From Orobanche coerulescens (taxonomy: Eukaryota > Streptophyta > Magnoliopsida > Lamiales > Orobanchaceae): a stretch of DNA of 64,000 nt. The position numbers were made by a program, and so were the translations under genes. Positions 31,058-42,213 of this stretch are shown piece by piece. The notes under the pieces were generated by a model. That model did not search any database and was not told the origin of the DNA. It saw nothing but the letters and a program-made list of their open reading frames with translations. The number at the start of each line of letters is the position of its first letter. Position 1 is the stretch's first letter. The stretch spans positions 98,196,001-98,260,000 of the forward strand of contig CM065803.1 in assembly GCA_033398695.1 (NCBI GenBank). Direction: 5' to 3'.

Positions 31058-34000
31058 ATGGATGCCGGAAGAAACCGTGGTCATGGTCGTGGTCGTGGCC
31101 GTGGACGCGGCAGAGGACGTGCGGCAGCCGGTGGTGCGGCCACGTCGCACTCTTCAGGAGCTGGCAGTACCGGCGACCGTCACAGTCATGCTTCTTCTCA
31201 GGAGCGCGCCGATCTTGGTATTGCGGCTGTTATGCAGCAAATGGTTAACCAAATGGCGGCTATAGCTCAGGTGGTCCAGAACCCCGATCAAGCCCATGCT
31301 AATCGGGGCGGAGCGGATCGCTGGCTTCAGGATGTCATCAAGATGCATCCTCCTCAGTTTTCGGGAGATTCGGACCCGATCGGCTGGGAAGGGTGGATCA
31401 AGGAGATATCCAAAGTCTTCACTGCTACCAACTGCCCCGAGGATCGTAAGGTCCCTATTGCTCAATACTTTCTCACGGGAGATGCTACAGATTGGTGGGA
31501 GGCCGTTGCTCCCAAAGATCATGTTGCTTCGTGGGCCGAATTTCAAGAATTGATGGAGACCGAATATTATCCGTGGCCGGTCAGACAGGCTCGAGTGCAT
31601 GCTTTCTACGATGCTCAACCACGGGATATTCCCGTATCCCAAGCTATTGCCGAATTTAACAAGGAGTTGGGTTATGTGAAGACCCAAGTTGTCGCTGAGA
31701 GCGACAAAATTTTCCATTTTTCCAGGAGGATGAAACTGTCCATTCGGGACTACATGTCTGGACTCGTCTGCACTACCTTGAAGGATTATCATAGTAGGGC
31801 CCTCGCTTATGATATATCAGTGACGGCTAGTGATTTGGCTCGTGAAAGCAAGAAACAGAAGTCGGTCGGAAATTTTTCTGGTCCCAAGAGTGGAGGCCAG
31901 CAGAAATCTCAAGCTGCAAATATTTCTACGGGCAGTTCGGCTCGTTTCTCTGGGAGCTTTCGGGGTGCCGCCGAAACCTCCGCTCGTGAACCCACATGTT
32001 TTAACTTTGGTGTGCAGGGCCATAGGAGCCGGAAGTGTTCTCGTCCGAAGTTTACTTGTCATACTTGTGGACAGCTGGGCCACAAGGCCCCTTTTTGTGA
32101 GCAGGTCAAACAGCTTCGCGGCGCCTGTTCTTCTCAACCAGTACTGTTGGAGCCGAGTGCGAACCATGGCTCATTTCCGCCGCCTCCACCGAGTGCTGGC
32201 CGAGGTAGGGGTCGGGGTCAGCCCACTCGGGGAGGAGCTTCCAGTGTCGGCTCCGCCCAGCCGCGTATATACGAGATGAGGAGGGCCGATGACCCAGCAA
32301 CTACTGTGGCGACAGGTACCGTTCATATCCATTCTCATCCTGTCGGTGTGCTTTTTGATTCGGGTGCTACGCATTCATTCATTTCTCTAGAGTGTGTACG
32401 CCGTTTGAGTCTCGACTGCTTGTCACCTTGCGAGCCTTTCATCATTAAACTTCCTAGCGGTGATAGAATTGTCGGTGATCGAGAAGTCCGGGACTGCTCT
32501 GTGATTATTTGTGAGAGGGCTTGGCTCTCTAATCTTATTTTTGTGGGTATCGAGGGTGAGGATTTGATTCTCGGGGATGGTAGCTCGAGCGGCATGGCGC
32601 GATCATGAACTACCGCACGAGAATCATCACTATGTTAGCGAGGGACGGCACCGAACACTCTTTCGCAGGGCGAAAGAGGGGAAACCAGAAGTTCGTTATT
32701 AATGCCTTGAAGGCGATGAGCCTCCTGCGAAAGGGGTGTACTGGTTATTGGTGCTATGCCTTGAAGGCGGAGAATGGTGGAGTCGAGCTTTCATTGATTC
32801 CAGTCGTTAGTGAGTTTCCTGATGTATTTCCTGACGAGTTGCCGGGATTGCCACCGGATCGTGAGGTTGAGTTTGTTATAGAATTAGAGCCGGGCGCGGC
32901 TCCGATTTCGAAGGCGCCGTATCGCATGGCACCTTCAGAGATGTCAGAGTTGAAGAAGCAGTTGAGTGAGCTTCCTGAGTCAGGGTATGTTCGACCGAGC
33001 GCCTCGCCTTGGGGTGCACCGGTCCTGTTTGTGCGGAAGAATGATGGTTCACTACGTTTGTGTATCGACTATCGCGAACTAAACAAAGTGACCATCAAGA
33101 ACAAGTATCCTTTGCCGAGGATTGATGACTTGTTCCATCAGTTGCAGGGAGCTGCGGTATTCTTGAAGATTGATTTGAAATCGGGGTACTATCAGCTCCG
33201 GGTGAGGGAGTCCGACGTGCCGAAAACGGCTTTTCGGACGAGATACGGACATTATGAGTTTGTATTTATGCCTTTCGGGTTAACTAATGCGCCGGCGGTG
33301 TTCATGCAGTTGATGAACAAAGTCTTTATCGAGTATTTGGATAAGTGTGTCGTCGTCTTCATTGACGATATTCTTATCTATTCGAGGAACGAGGAAGAGC
33401 ATGCCCATCATTTGCGGGTAGTGTTAGACATTTTGAGGACCGAGCAACTCTATGCAAAGTTCTCGAAATGTGAGTTTTGGCTGAAAGAAGTGATGTTTTT
33501 AGGTCACATGATTTCAGCCGAGGGGGTTCGTGTGGATCCGCAGAAAATTGAGGCAGTGTTGGATTGGGCATCGCCCGCAAATGTGAAGGAGGTCCGTAGT
33601 TTCTTGGGTTTGGCTGGCTACTACCGTATGTTCGTCGAGGGTTTCTCAAAACTAGCTCGGCCACTTACACAGTTGCTCCAGAAATCCGAGAAGTTAAATG
33701 CGGAATGACGAGAGACAGTCGAGTTTTGAGGAACTGAAGAAGCGTTTAACTTCAGCCCCGGTTTTGGCGTTGCCATGTGGCAACGAGGGATTCGCCGTTT
33801 ATAGCGATGCTTCGGGTCAGGGTCTTGGGTGCGTATTGATGCAGCACGGCAAGACCATTGCCTTTGCGTCGAGACAGCTGAGGCCGTATGAGCTTAACTA
33901 CCTTACTCATGATTTGGAGTTAGCGGCAGTCGTTTTTGCGCTCAAGATTTGGCGTCACTATCTTTTCGGCTCTGCATGTCAGATTTTTACCGATCATAAA

Positions 34001-35683
34001 AGTCTGAAATACATATTTACTCAGCAGGAGTTGAATATGAGGCAGAGGAGATGGTTAGAACTGATTAAGGATTATGACCTCGAAATCCTTTATCATCCAG
34101 GCAAGGCGAACGTCATGGCCGACGCCTTGAGTCGGAAACCGATCGCATTGCGGACGCTTGAGATCCTTACGCCTCAGTCTGAGCTTCGGCGGGCTTTGAT
34201 CGAGTTAGATGTTGAGGTTTTGTTGCCTGGAGCTATCGGGCAACTTTGTGCTTTAGAGATTTCGTCGTCTTTGATCGATGAAATTAAGCTGAAGCAATTA
34301 GAGGATCCGATGATTACTCAAATCCGAGAGAACGTTCTTAAGGGAAAGTCTCCTGGGTTTGTGATTCACGAGGATGGTGTTTTGAGATTCAGTCGGCTTT
34401 GTGTGCGAGCGATCCGAGTTGCGGCAGAATATTTTGCGTGAGGCCCATTCTACACCTATTCCGTTCATCTGGTTCGAGTAAGATGTACAAGGACACGAGG
34501 AGGAACTTACGGTGGAATGATATGAAGGAGGAGGTCGCACGGTTTGTAGCGAGATGTTTGACTTGCCAAAGAGTCAAAATCGAGCATCGGCCGGTAGGTT
34601 ATTGCGATCACTTCCGTTCGGAATGGAAATGGGAAGATATATCGATGGATTTCGTTCGAGTTTGCCGAGATCGAGGTCGGGCATGAATATGGTATGGGTG
34701 GTTGTTGATCGTCGACCAAGTCGGCACATTTTACGGGCATCAAGGACACTTGGGGCCGGAAAAGTTGGCTCGTGTGTTTATCGCGCGGTGTGAGACTTCA
34801 CGGTACTCCGAAGTCTATTGTTTCGGATCGTGATGGCCATTTTGTATCGCACTTTTGGCAGGCGGTGCATAAGGCGTTGGGTACCCGTTTACATTTGAGT
34901 ACCTCTTTTCATCCCCAGTCAGATGGACAGTTGTAACGCACTATCCAGACATTCGAGGACATGTTGCGTGCTTGTGCTCTCGACTGGAGTAGTGACTGGG
35001 AGGAGCATTTGCCATTGATCGAATTCACGTACAACAATAGTTGGAACGCGTCGATTCGGATGGCACCGTATGAGGCACTTTATGGGGGGCATTGTCGATC
35101 ACCGATTTGTTGGAATGAGGCATCCGATTTAGTCGGGACCGAGCCGGATGTCGTTTTAGAGACGAGGCGGAAGATAGAGTTAATTCGGGAACGAATGTTG
35201 ACTGCCCAGAGTCGACAGAAGTCATATGCCGATGTCCGTCGTCGACCTTTAGAATTCGAGGTGGGAGACCACGTTTTGCTGAAGGTGTCGCCGACGATAG
35301 GAGTTTTCTGTTTCGGAAAGAAGGGGAAGTTGAGTCCGAGATTTATTGGACCCTTCGAGATTCTCGAGCGAGTCGGTGGGTTAGCATACCGTTTGGCGTT
35401 ACCCCCGGCCTTGAGTCATGTTCATAGCGTTTTTCATGTTTCCCAGCTGAGGAAATATGTCCCAGATCCTAGTCACGTCATCGATTATGGGGAGATCGAT
35501 GTCGCCGAGGATATTACTTTTGAGGAGCATCCTTTGAAGATTTTAGAGCATCGGGAGAAACGACTGAGGCATAAGACCATCCCTTTGGTCAAGGTGCAGT
35601 GGTCGAGACACGGAGTCGAGGAGGCGACTTGGGAAACCGAGGATAGCATGTGTGCTAGATACCCTGAGTTGTTTGTTTCTTAA
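31058..35683 (+). pseudogene. gag-pol: Gypsy B gag-pol, copy 2 (several frameshifts)
   Basis: Near-identical to copy 1 for most of its length (same MDAGRNRG start, same knuckle with a lost Cys, same DSGAT protease and FIDD RT). Frame breaks: near 32579 after the protease, near 33695 between RT and RNase H, and many small indels in 34385-34800 across the integrase finger and first core motif. The TAA at the catalytic Glu codon of the integrase (about 34934) is shared with copy 1. The last part, from 34961, is open to the stop at 35681 and keeps the chromodomain that copy 1 lost by frameshift. Most breaks coincide with CAG/CTG sites of copy 1, so they may be consensus errors. Confidence 0.9.
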
Positions 35684-35718
35684 GTTTCGGGACGAAACTT
35701 GTTTTTAGAGGGGTAGAA

Positions 35719-37909
35719 TCTAATATCCGCATTTTTCTTTCCCTTGTACTTTTATTTTTGATGTATTTCTCGGTCGTAGTGACCCTCGTGTATCTTACAG
35801 TGTATCTTTTCCGTCATCTATTGATCTGATTCTCGTTATTGTTATACGGAACCGCTGTTTCGGGGTTGCCGTGTATCCATTCTATGTTTCGATGCATCTT
35901 GAGATGTTCAATTTAACGTCTCGTTCACATTCCGGTGTTTTGGACCGTTCATACTTCGTACCTAGCGCACGCTATTTTTTCTACATAGCGCACGCTAGGG
36001 GTCCCTTAGTAGCGCACGCTACGTTTGTTTAAATGCGCGCTAGCGAAGTTAGCCCCAGGAGTGGCGATCTTGTTTTCGGCCTTACGGACTAGCGTATTAG
36101 CGCACGCTACGTAGACTAGCGCACGCTAATGTCGAGAGGCTAACGACGCCGATGATGCCTAGCGTGCGCTAGCGTGAGTGTCGAGTACTAGACGGTTTTC
36201 TACCGAACTCGGTCGGAGTGCCGGGTAGCGCACGCTACGCTCGTGCATTAGCGCACGCTAGCGGATCGGTGAGTTACGGACGGTTTGTCACTGGACTCGG
36301 CGATGCCAGGTAGCGCACGCTATTGGTCGATAGCGCGCGCGCTCTGGATAGGTTATTAGCGCACGCTACGCTTGGAGTAAGCGCACGCTAACGGCGAGAA
36401 GTCAGCTCCGGGTGGACGCTAACTATTTTGGCCTGTAATTTTATCCCGTTAGCGCACGCTAACCTTGAGGATTAGCGCACGCTAACACTCCCTGGCTATA
36501 TAAACCAGGGAGTTGACCCAGATGAGCAGATCAGTTTCATTTCGTTTCTTCTCCGCGACGCAGAGCTCCTCCGGGCGATTTCCGAGCGATTCTTCCCTTC
36601 GATTATTTCAGGCATCCTCTACCTTGAGTTTTTGAAGCAGATTAACAACACCTACTTGTGTTCTTCATCATCAATCCAAGGTAAATCTCTTAGAACCCTA
36701 CTTTTCGATAAATTGGGGGTTTTGGGATTTTCTTCCGATCCGTTCCGTTTTGTTGATGTATTCATTATGAATATGATTGATATTGTTGGTATTCTTAGTT
36801 TCCCTACGGATTCATGGTATATTTCGTGGTTTTTGCGGAATCGAGAGGGTTTGGTTGTGGTCCGCCCTCGTTGTTGTTTATATACGAATATACATGAATC
36901 GTAGGCGGGTTTTCTGGTGTATTCCAATTCCGTATTCATTTAGAAATGGTGGTGATTGTATTCTTCGAATCGTTAGGTTCGGTTTCATTGGTTCCTAGCG
37001 TTCGTCGGTGACCTTCCTTTCCGTTCATTGTGTCGTCAATAAGTCAAGGCAAGTATTTTTGGAAACCTTTATGCTTAACGTGGAATGGTAATGTATTTTG
37101 TGTGTGATTTGCTCACCTCGTATTGGTCCGACGGGATCAAGGAGGGAATCCAAAGGTTTGCGTCCCGGATTCATGAGTTTGTTTAGCTAGCCAGTGCGGG
37201 AGGGTCCTTAGAGGCCTCGTGGGGGAATTTATGATATGACTCTGTTCCCAAGGCGATGCATGTGCGTGTTTTGCTTTATAATATAGCCAGTGCGGGAGGG
37301 TCCTTAGAGGCCTCGTGCGGGAATTTATGATATGACTCTGTTCCCAAGGCAAATTGTTTGACTGTTTATTTCCGGAAAAGACATGTCTAGTTTTGGTTTT
37401 TGAAATGATATTGGTGCATGTACTATGAAATGTGTAAGCGATTGGTTTGCCTTGATTACTTGTACTAGCGTAATTGCTAACCCCTTTGGGGGACCCGTTT
37501 CGGGGAAATTCTTGTTATGGATTTCAGGTTATGATTATCCGGATGAGCGAGCACCGGACGATACGAGGATGTCGGCGAGTCGTTGACATGTGCATTTGGG
37601 TCGTCTTATTTCCTTTGTCTAATTCGATATGGTTGTTTCCTATATTTCTAAACTTATAGATTGTACTCGCGAGTACTTAGGCTTTTCCTTTCGGATTGTG
37701 TTTGGACTTCGTTGGAGTTACTGTATTTTGTCGGTTGATGTTTATTGTGCGGTTATGCGGACGTGTTGTTTTATGTTCTTGTTGTTAACAATTGTTTCCT
37801 TGCTAACCGAGACAGTTAGTCGAGAGGTGTTTTCTTGTGTTAGCCTGGTGGATCCCATGTAGGGGTCCACGGCGCTGTAATACACCTCGAATATCTTGGG
37901 GGTGTTACA
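35719..37909 (+). repeat. Gypsy B LTR 3 (2191 bp)
   Basis: Begins TCTAATATCC (first G changed to C) and ends GGGGGTGTTACA, followed by the right TSD ACGAA (37910-37914). Confidence 0.92.
35960..36504 (+). promoter_or_regulatory. Gypsy B LTR 3 promoter: dyad array and TATA box
   Basis: Same pairs as in LTR 1. TATATAAA at 36497-36504. Several CAG/CTG sites between dyads differ from LTR 2 (see the finding on clustered CAG/CTG differences). Confidence 0.65.
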
Positions 37910-38278
37910 ACGAAATTCACAAAAACGGAAGCAAGGTAACAATACATTAAACAACCGACACATAACGGAATAATCACCGATGCACACGGTCATACCAAAC
38001 CAAGCTCTAACAGCTCGCACAGGTGCGATAACACGCAAGCCACCACGAAATGACAACATTAAAGATCGTTATCACACCTCCCACAAAGGACTAACAAAAC
38101 ATATGCGTGGCGAACGACTCGACGCTCACGCCACCAATTTGATCATACTCGGGAGCAAACATCATAATGACAATGCGAACATCATACATACATACCCAGC
38201 CCTCAAACGGGAATGGATAGGTTTTAAAAACGAAAACCTCCTTTTTGAAAATAATTTAGAAAAACACCGGTTGATCTT
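37910..38278. repeat. 369-bp flank segment, native copy
   Basis: Right flank of the array insertion. It starts with the TSD ACGAA and continues past 38278 into other sequence, unlike the two internal copies. This identifies it as the source. Confidence 0.9.
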
Positions 38279-39235
38279 GAGTATCACCTTTCAAAAAAGT
38301 ACAAACGTGAAACATTGTTATCGAGACTTTGGAGAACCATTTCGCATTTGATAAAAATGAGGACACTTTCTCATAGTGAAAAACTTTCAGAATATTCGAC
38401 CCTCGGGTCTAAGTAAAAAAATGTTTCTAAAACATTGAAAATATCTCAAAACATTTTGGTCCTCGAGGTAGAAGAATTTGAAACATATTGTGGCACCTTG
38501 GATGTACCACGAGAAAATAATTCATTTTAAAAGTACGTCTCGAAATTTATTTTCTAAGATACTCAAGGTTTTCAAGGATAATTCAATGGGTGAGAATGCC
38601 CAAAAATTTCAGATAATTACACGGAACATTATAGTGCCATGGGTCCCGCGCCGGAACCCACCAGGCTAAAAACCGTTTACAAAAACGCCAAAAAGGCCGA
38701 TGACGGTAATATCTCAAAAACTTACAAAATCCATTTACAAAATACTAAATACCGTCATAAGAATTTCGTCAAAACGATCAAGGCCATAATGCCACAAACT
38801 CGGTTAAGGGAATCGGTTTTCGAAATAAAACTCAGTCGGTAAAATACCGAAAGCCATTACAAAAGAACTCACACAGCGTATAAAAGAAATAAAGTCAAAC
38901 ATGCACAATCCAGCAACACTACTCCTCATATGAACGAAATATGAGGGTCAAATAATCACATATCAAGAAATCAAAATCCATAAGAGGATTCCGTCACTTA
39001 ATAAATAATCATAAAAATAGCTCGTGTCACATGGGGCACAACACAAAGAAGGGAGACTTACATCCACAGGTTGCACGAAGATGATGATCGCCCCACGATA
39101 CTAATCACGACCAAAAAACTCAGACGACGCGTCGCGACACGACTCATTCAGACAAAATCCGACGAAACAAGACTCAAACAACACGACTTGACCCGACAGC
39201 CTAGGTTTCCTCAACCTAATCTCTGATACCATTTA
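38279..39235 (-). other. Leader of Gypsy C, non-coding
   Basis: Lies between the Gypsy C primer site and the Gypsy B insertion, read on the minus strand. No credible ORF. A patch near 38630-38668 (CACCAGGCTAA, GTGCCATGGGTCCC) recalls the LTR ends of Gypsy E, so an older LTR scrap may be present. Confidence 0.5.
39220..39231 (-). other. Gypsy C primer binding site
   Basis: Minus strand TGGTATCAGAGA, four bases from the LTR end. One mismatch to the iMet-type site. Confidence 0.85.
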
Positions 39236-42213
39236 TGTAACACCCCCAATCCGCTCAGGGATATTACACACCGTAGAACCTTTCCTCAAGGATCTACCAG
39301 GCTGGTAACAACATAGAACATCTCAACAACGCCTTTAAGGCTAAAATGACTCAGTAGACCGATTTGGTCTTTCAATAAAAACATACAACTCGATTACAAT
39401 ACTTGCCTAGGCAGGGGTCGAATACAACACACTCCCGTACAACGGGGAAACAATACTGCAGCGGAAATAAAATACAACTAGACCAATATAACATCAAACG
39501 GTCCTCGTGTGATTATTATCTTTCATCTTTCATCATCCTTCATGCCGACACTGTGCTATGCTCCAAAACCTGAATGCAATACAAACATCCACCCCCCGAA
39601 TACTCGGGGGTTAGCAAAACTCCACTGTTTTGCTAGTGCAAGTACAAGTGCAAAAATACGAGTCATACAATTCACATTCTACGAATAACAATAACCAGGA
39701 ATCCTCAAAGAGCCAAAGGAAATGAAAAGTACTTCCCGAGGCAAGAGTTTGAGAAAAATATTCCAACACCGAAAGATCACAAATCAATGGAAATAATTTA
39801 TAAAACAGTTTAGAATGCTATCGAGAGTTTTAATAAAAAAAACAATTTAGGATTATCAAATCCCACTTTTCAAAACCTAAAAGACGAAAGGGGGTCACCG
39901 CCCCAAAGGTTTACTTTCCGTAAAATGAACTTTACAAAACCGTTAGGATTTTAGCCCCAAATCTCATCAACTCACAGTACACGAGAACGACAACAAGGTT
40001 CGTCTTCCAACATCAAAATTCACAACCCAAGGTTTAAATACAGACGACAAATACTCTAGTGCCATCCTAGCCAAGTAAGCCAAACGAACAACTTACCTCT
40101 TACACACTTAGTCGATGCATGCAATCATGAAAACCGTTCAAAATACTCGTTTCCAAAAACGCCAATAATCCAAATCACATTGTAAAATGCACCACAATTA
40201 ACCGCGGACCCACAGCTTCGTGGACCCCTACCGAGACCCCGTCGGATCTAACCCGCAGTGGTTAAAAGCAAGTTCGCGGTTCCACAGCTTCGTGGAGCCC
40301 TACCGAGACCCCGTCGGATCCAACCCGTAGTGAGCATACACACACACACGTTACTCATGCAATACTAATATGCTAAGAATGTAAGTTCATTAAGAATACT
40401 CACTAGACATGGCCACTAATCCGACACCATTATCTAACTTTTCAAAACACAATAACAAGATTAAATACGGAAACACAATATTCCATAACTTTAAACAACA
40501 GGGACATCAAAGCCCTCAACGTTCAAAACAATCAAATCATAATCAATTCCCCAAAACACACCGTTCACAAAACACACGCGTATTTTGAAAGATAGCCTTT
40601 AACGAGGCCAAAACAAATCTTTTGAAAATTCATTTGCAAATAACCAAACAAACACACCAAGACGACCACCGATCATCATATTCACAAAACGAGAAGCGTA
40701 TGAACAAGGTACTTGCCTAGGAACCACGTTCGAACAAGACGACGGATGTAAAAGCGGTCGAATAGCCTCGAACTCCCGAACACTATTAAGAACGCGATAG
40801 CACCGAAATTACTACGGGAAAACACCACACGAATCATCAATCACCAACGGAATTCAACATCGGAATCATCGAAAACCTATAATCCTCCGTAAGGAACAAC
40901 AAAATATGATTACGACAAGAATCAAGGCCAAAACAACGGAAATCCCAGCAAACTAACGAAGGGAACTCATTCGGGCATTTAATCGAACATTAAATGTTCG
41001 AGACCCTCCAAGAACAAAAAAATCACCCCTCGGGTCGAGCGAATCAAATATACGAGTGTCCAATCCGTAGAACATGTTCAAAACAACGTTTATACAACAA
41101 TTAATTGAACAAAAACGGATTGGAATAGAAATCAAAAGGAAAATCCCCAAAATCTTCAAAAATAAGGGTTCAAGTCAAAATACATTGATTCGTCGAAAAA
41201 CAAGGATTTGATGTTGTTAAACACATGAATAATACTAAGATTAATCATACCCATCATGGATTAATCAACAATACGGAACGGATCGGACAAAAACCCAAAA
41301 ACCCCAAAATCTATATTTCTAGAAATCTAACCTTGATTCGGTAGATCGGAGGAGGTTAAGGGATGATTGATTGATGTTAGACACTCAAGAACTTCGTGGA
41401 TTTAACACTTGACAACATCCCTCCATGATCATCAAAGCTCCATCCGCGGAAGAGGATGAAACGAGTGAGAAAAATGAAGAAAAACCTGACTGCAGGGCCT
41501 TAAATAGGCTGCCTGCCGGCAGGGTTACGTACATAACCGGCCAAGGGCTTACGTACGTAACCGAGTCACTGCCCCAAATCTGCCGGCCCGCTACGTACGT
41601 TACCTGCCAGGGCCTTACGTACGTAACCGGCCCTTACATACGTAACTGCCGAGCACTAACGGCCGTAACTCGGCCAGTGCCGGCCCGGGCCCAGACTGCC
41701 CGGCCATGACTCGGCCGGGGCCAACTCCGACGGCCCGAACGACCCCGAAACCCGAACTTGAATACGAATCGAAGATACGGTTACAAAGTACTCGCAAAGA
41801 CGAATTCGAGCACTAAGAGAACACACGATTCCAACCACCCAAAGGCTCAAAATTCGACAACGGAAAATAATTCCCCAAACTTTGTGAAATTACGAAAATG
41901 GCCCAAAATGCCCGAAAATCACGATACGTGATCGAATAACCAAACCGAAGTTCAAAACACGTCTAACAAAGTTAAAAGGACTTACGGGAAACTCGAAACA
42001 ACCGTTTTGAACGAGATTCGCAAGAATCGAACTTAAGTGCGGAAAAGTGGCCAAGAAGCACGGAACTCAACAAAACGACACCGAAAGGAACTCGGATGAC
42101 GAAAAGTGCAGAATTAATCGTTCTCGGAATGAAGAAACGGTCATGAGCGAGTCGTCAAAATGGACTTCCACCAAAAAAAGAAATTACTGGAAATCGAAAT
42201 TACGGGTATTACA
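39236..42213 (-). repeat. Gypsy C 5' LTR (2978 bp)
   Basis: Plus strand TGTAACACCCCC...CGGGTATTACA, so on its own strand TGTAATACCCG...GGGGGTGTTACA. It is homologous, inverted, to the solo LTR at 45102-48104. It lies next to the zinc-knuckle codons of Copia D, into which it inserted. TATA box on the minus strand at 41499-41508. No gene inside; small ORFs near 41425-41850 run through the dyad array. Confidence 0.88.
41499..41700 (-). promoter_or_regulatory. Gypsy C LTR promoter: TTACGTACGTAA dyads and TATA box
   Basis: Plus strand shows TTACGTACATAA, TTACGTACGTAA, TACGTACGTTA, TTACGTACGTAA, TTACATACGTAA and one TAACGGCCGTAA (about 41524-41670), mostly 23-25 bp apart. The sense-strand TATA box CTATTTAAGG (41499-41508) follows. 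In the solo-LTR relative, nearly all these cores are GGCC instead of GTAC. Confidence 0.65.

Larger units (their letters stand above)
20190..37909 (+). mobile_element. Gypsy B tandem array: three LTRs and two internal regions (Tekay-like chromovirus)
   Basis: Order: LTR 20190-22381, internal to 27930, LTR 27931-30185, internal to 35718, LTR 35719-37909. TSD ACGAA at both outer ends (20185-20189 and 37910-37914). Period about 7.74-7.79 kb. The two internal regions are nearly identical, and each is preceded by the same 369-bp non-element segment plus a 236-bp truncated LTR end. So the array arose by duplication after one insertion, not by separate insertions. Chromodomain-containing gag-pol, iMet primer site. 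Confidence 0.92.

Noticed and set aside
20190..37909. Two independent Gypsy B insertions side by side
   Set aside because: Single outer TSD, shared middle LTR, identical 369-bp flank segments and a shared integrase stop all point to duplication.
41425..41709. 94-aa ORF with repeated TYVT motifs
   Set aside because: Translation of the TTACGTACGTAA dyad array; an artefact of the DNA repeat.
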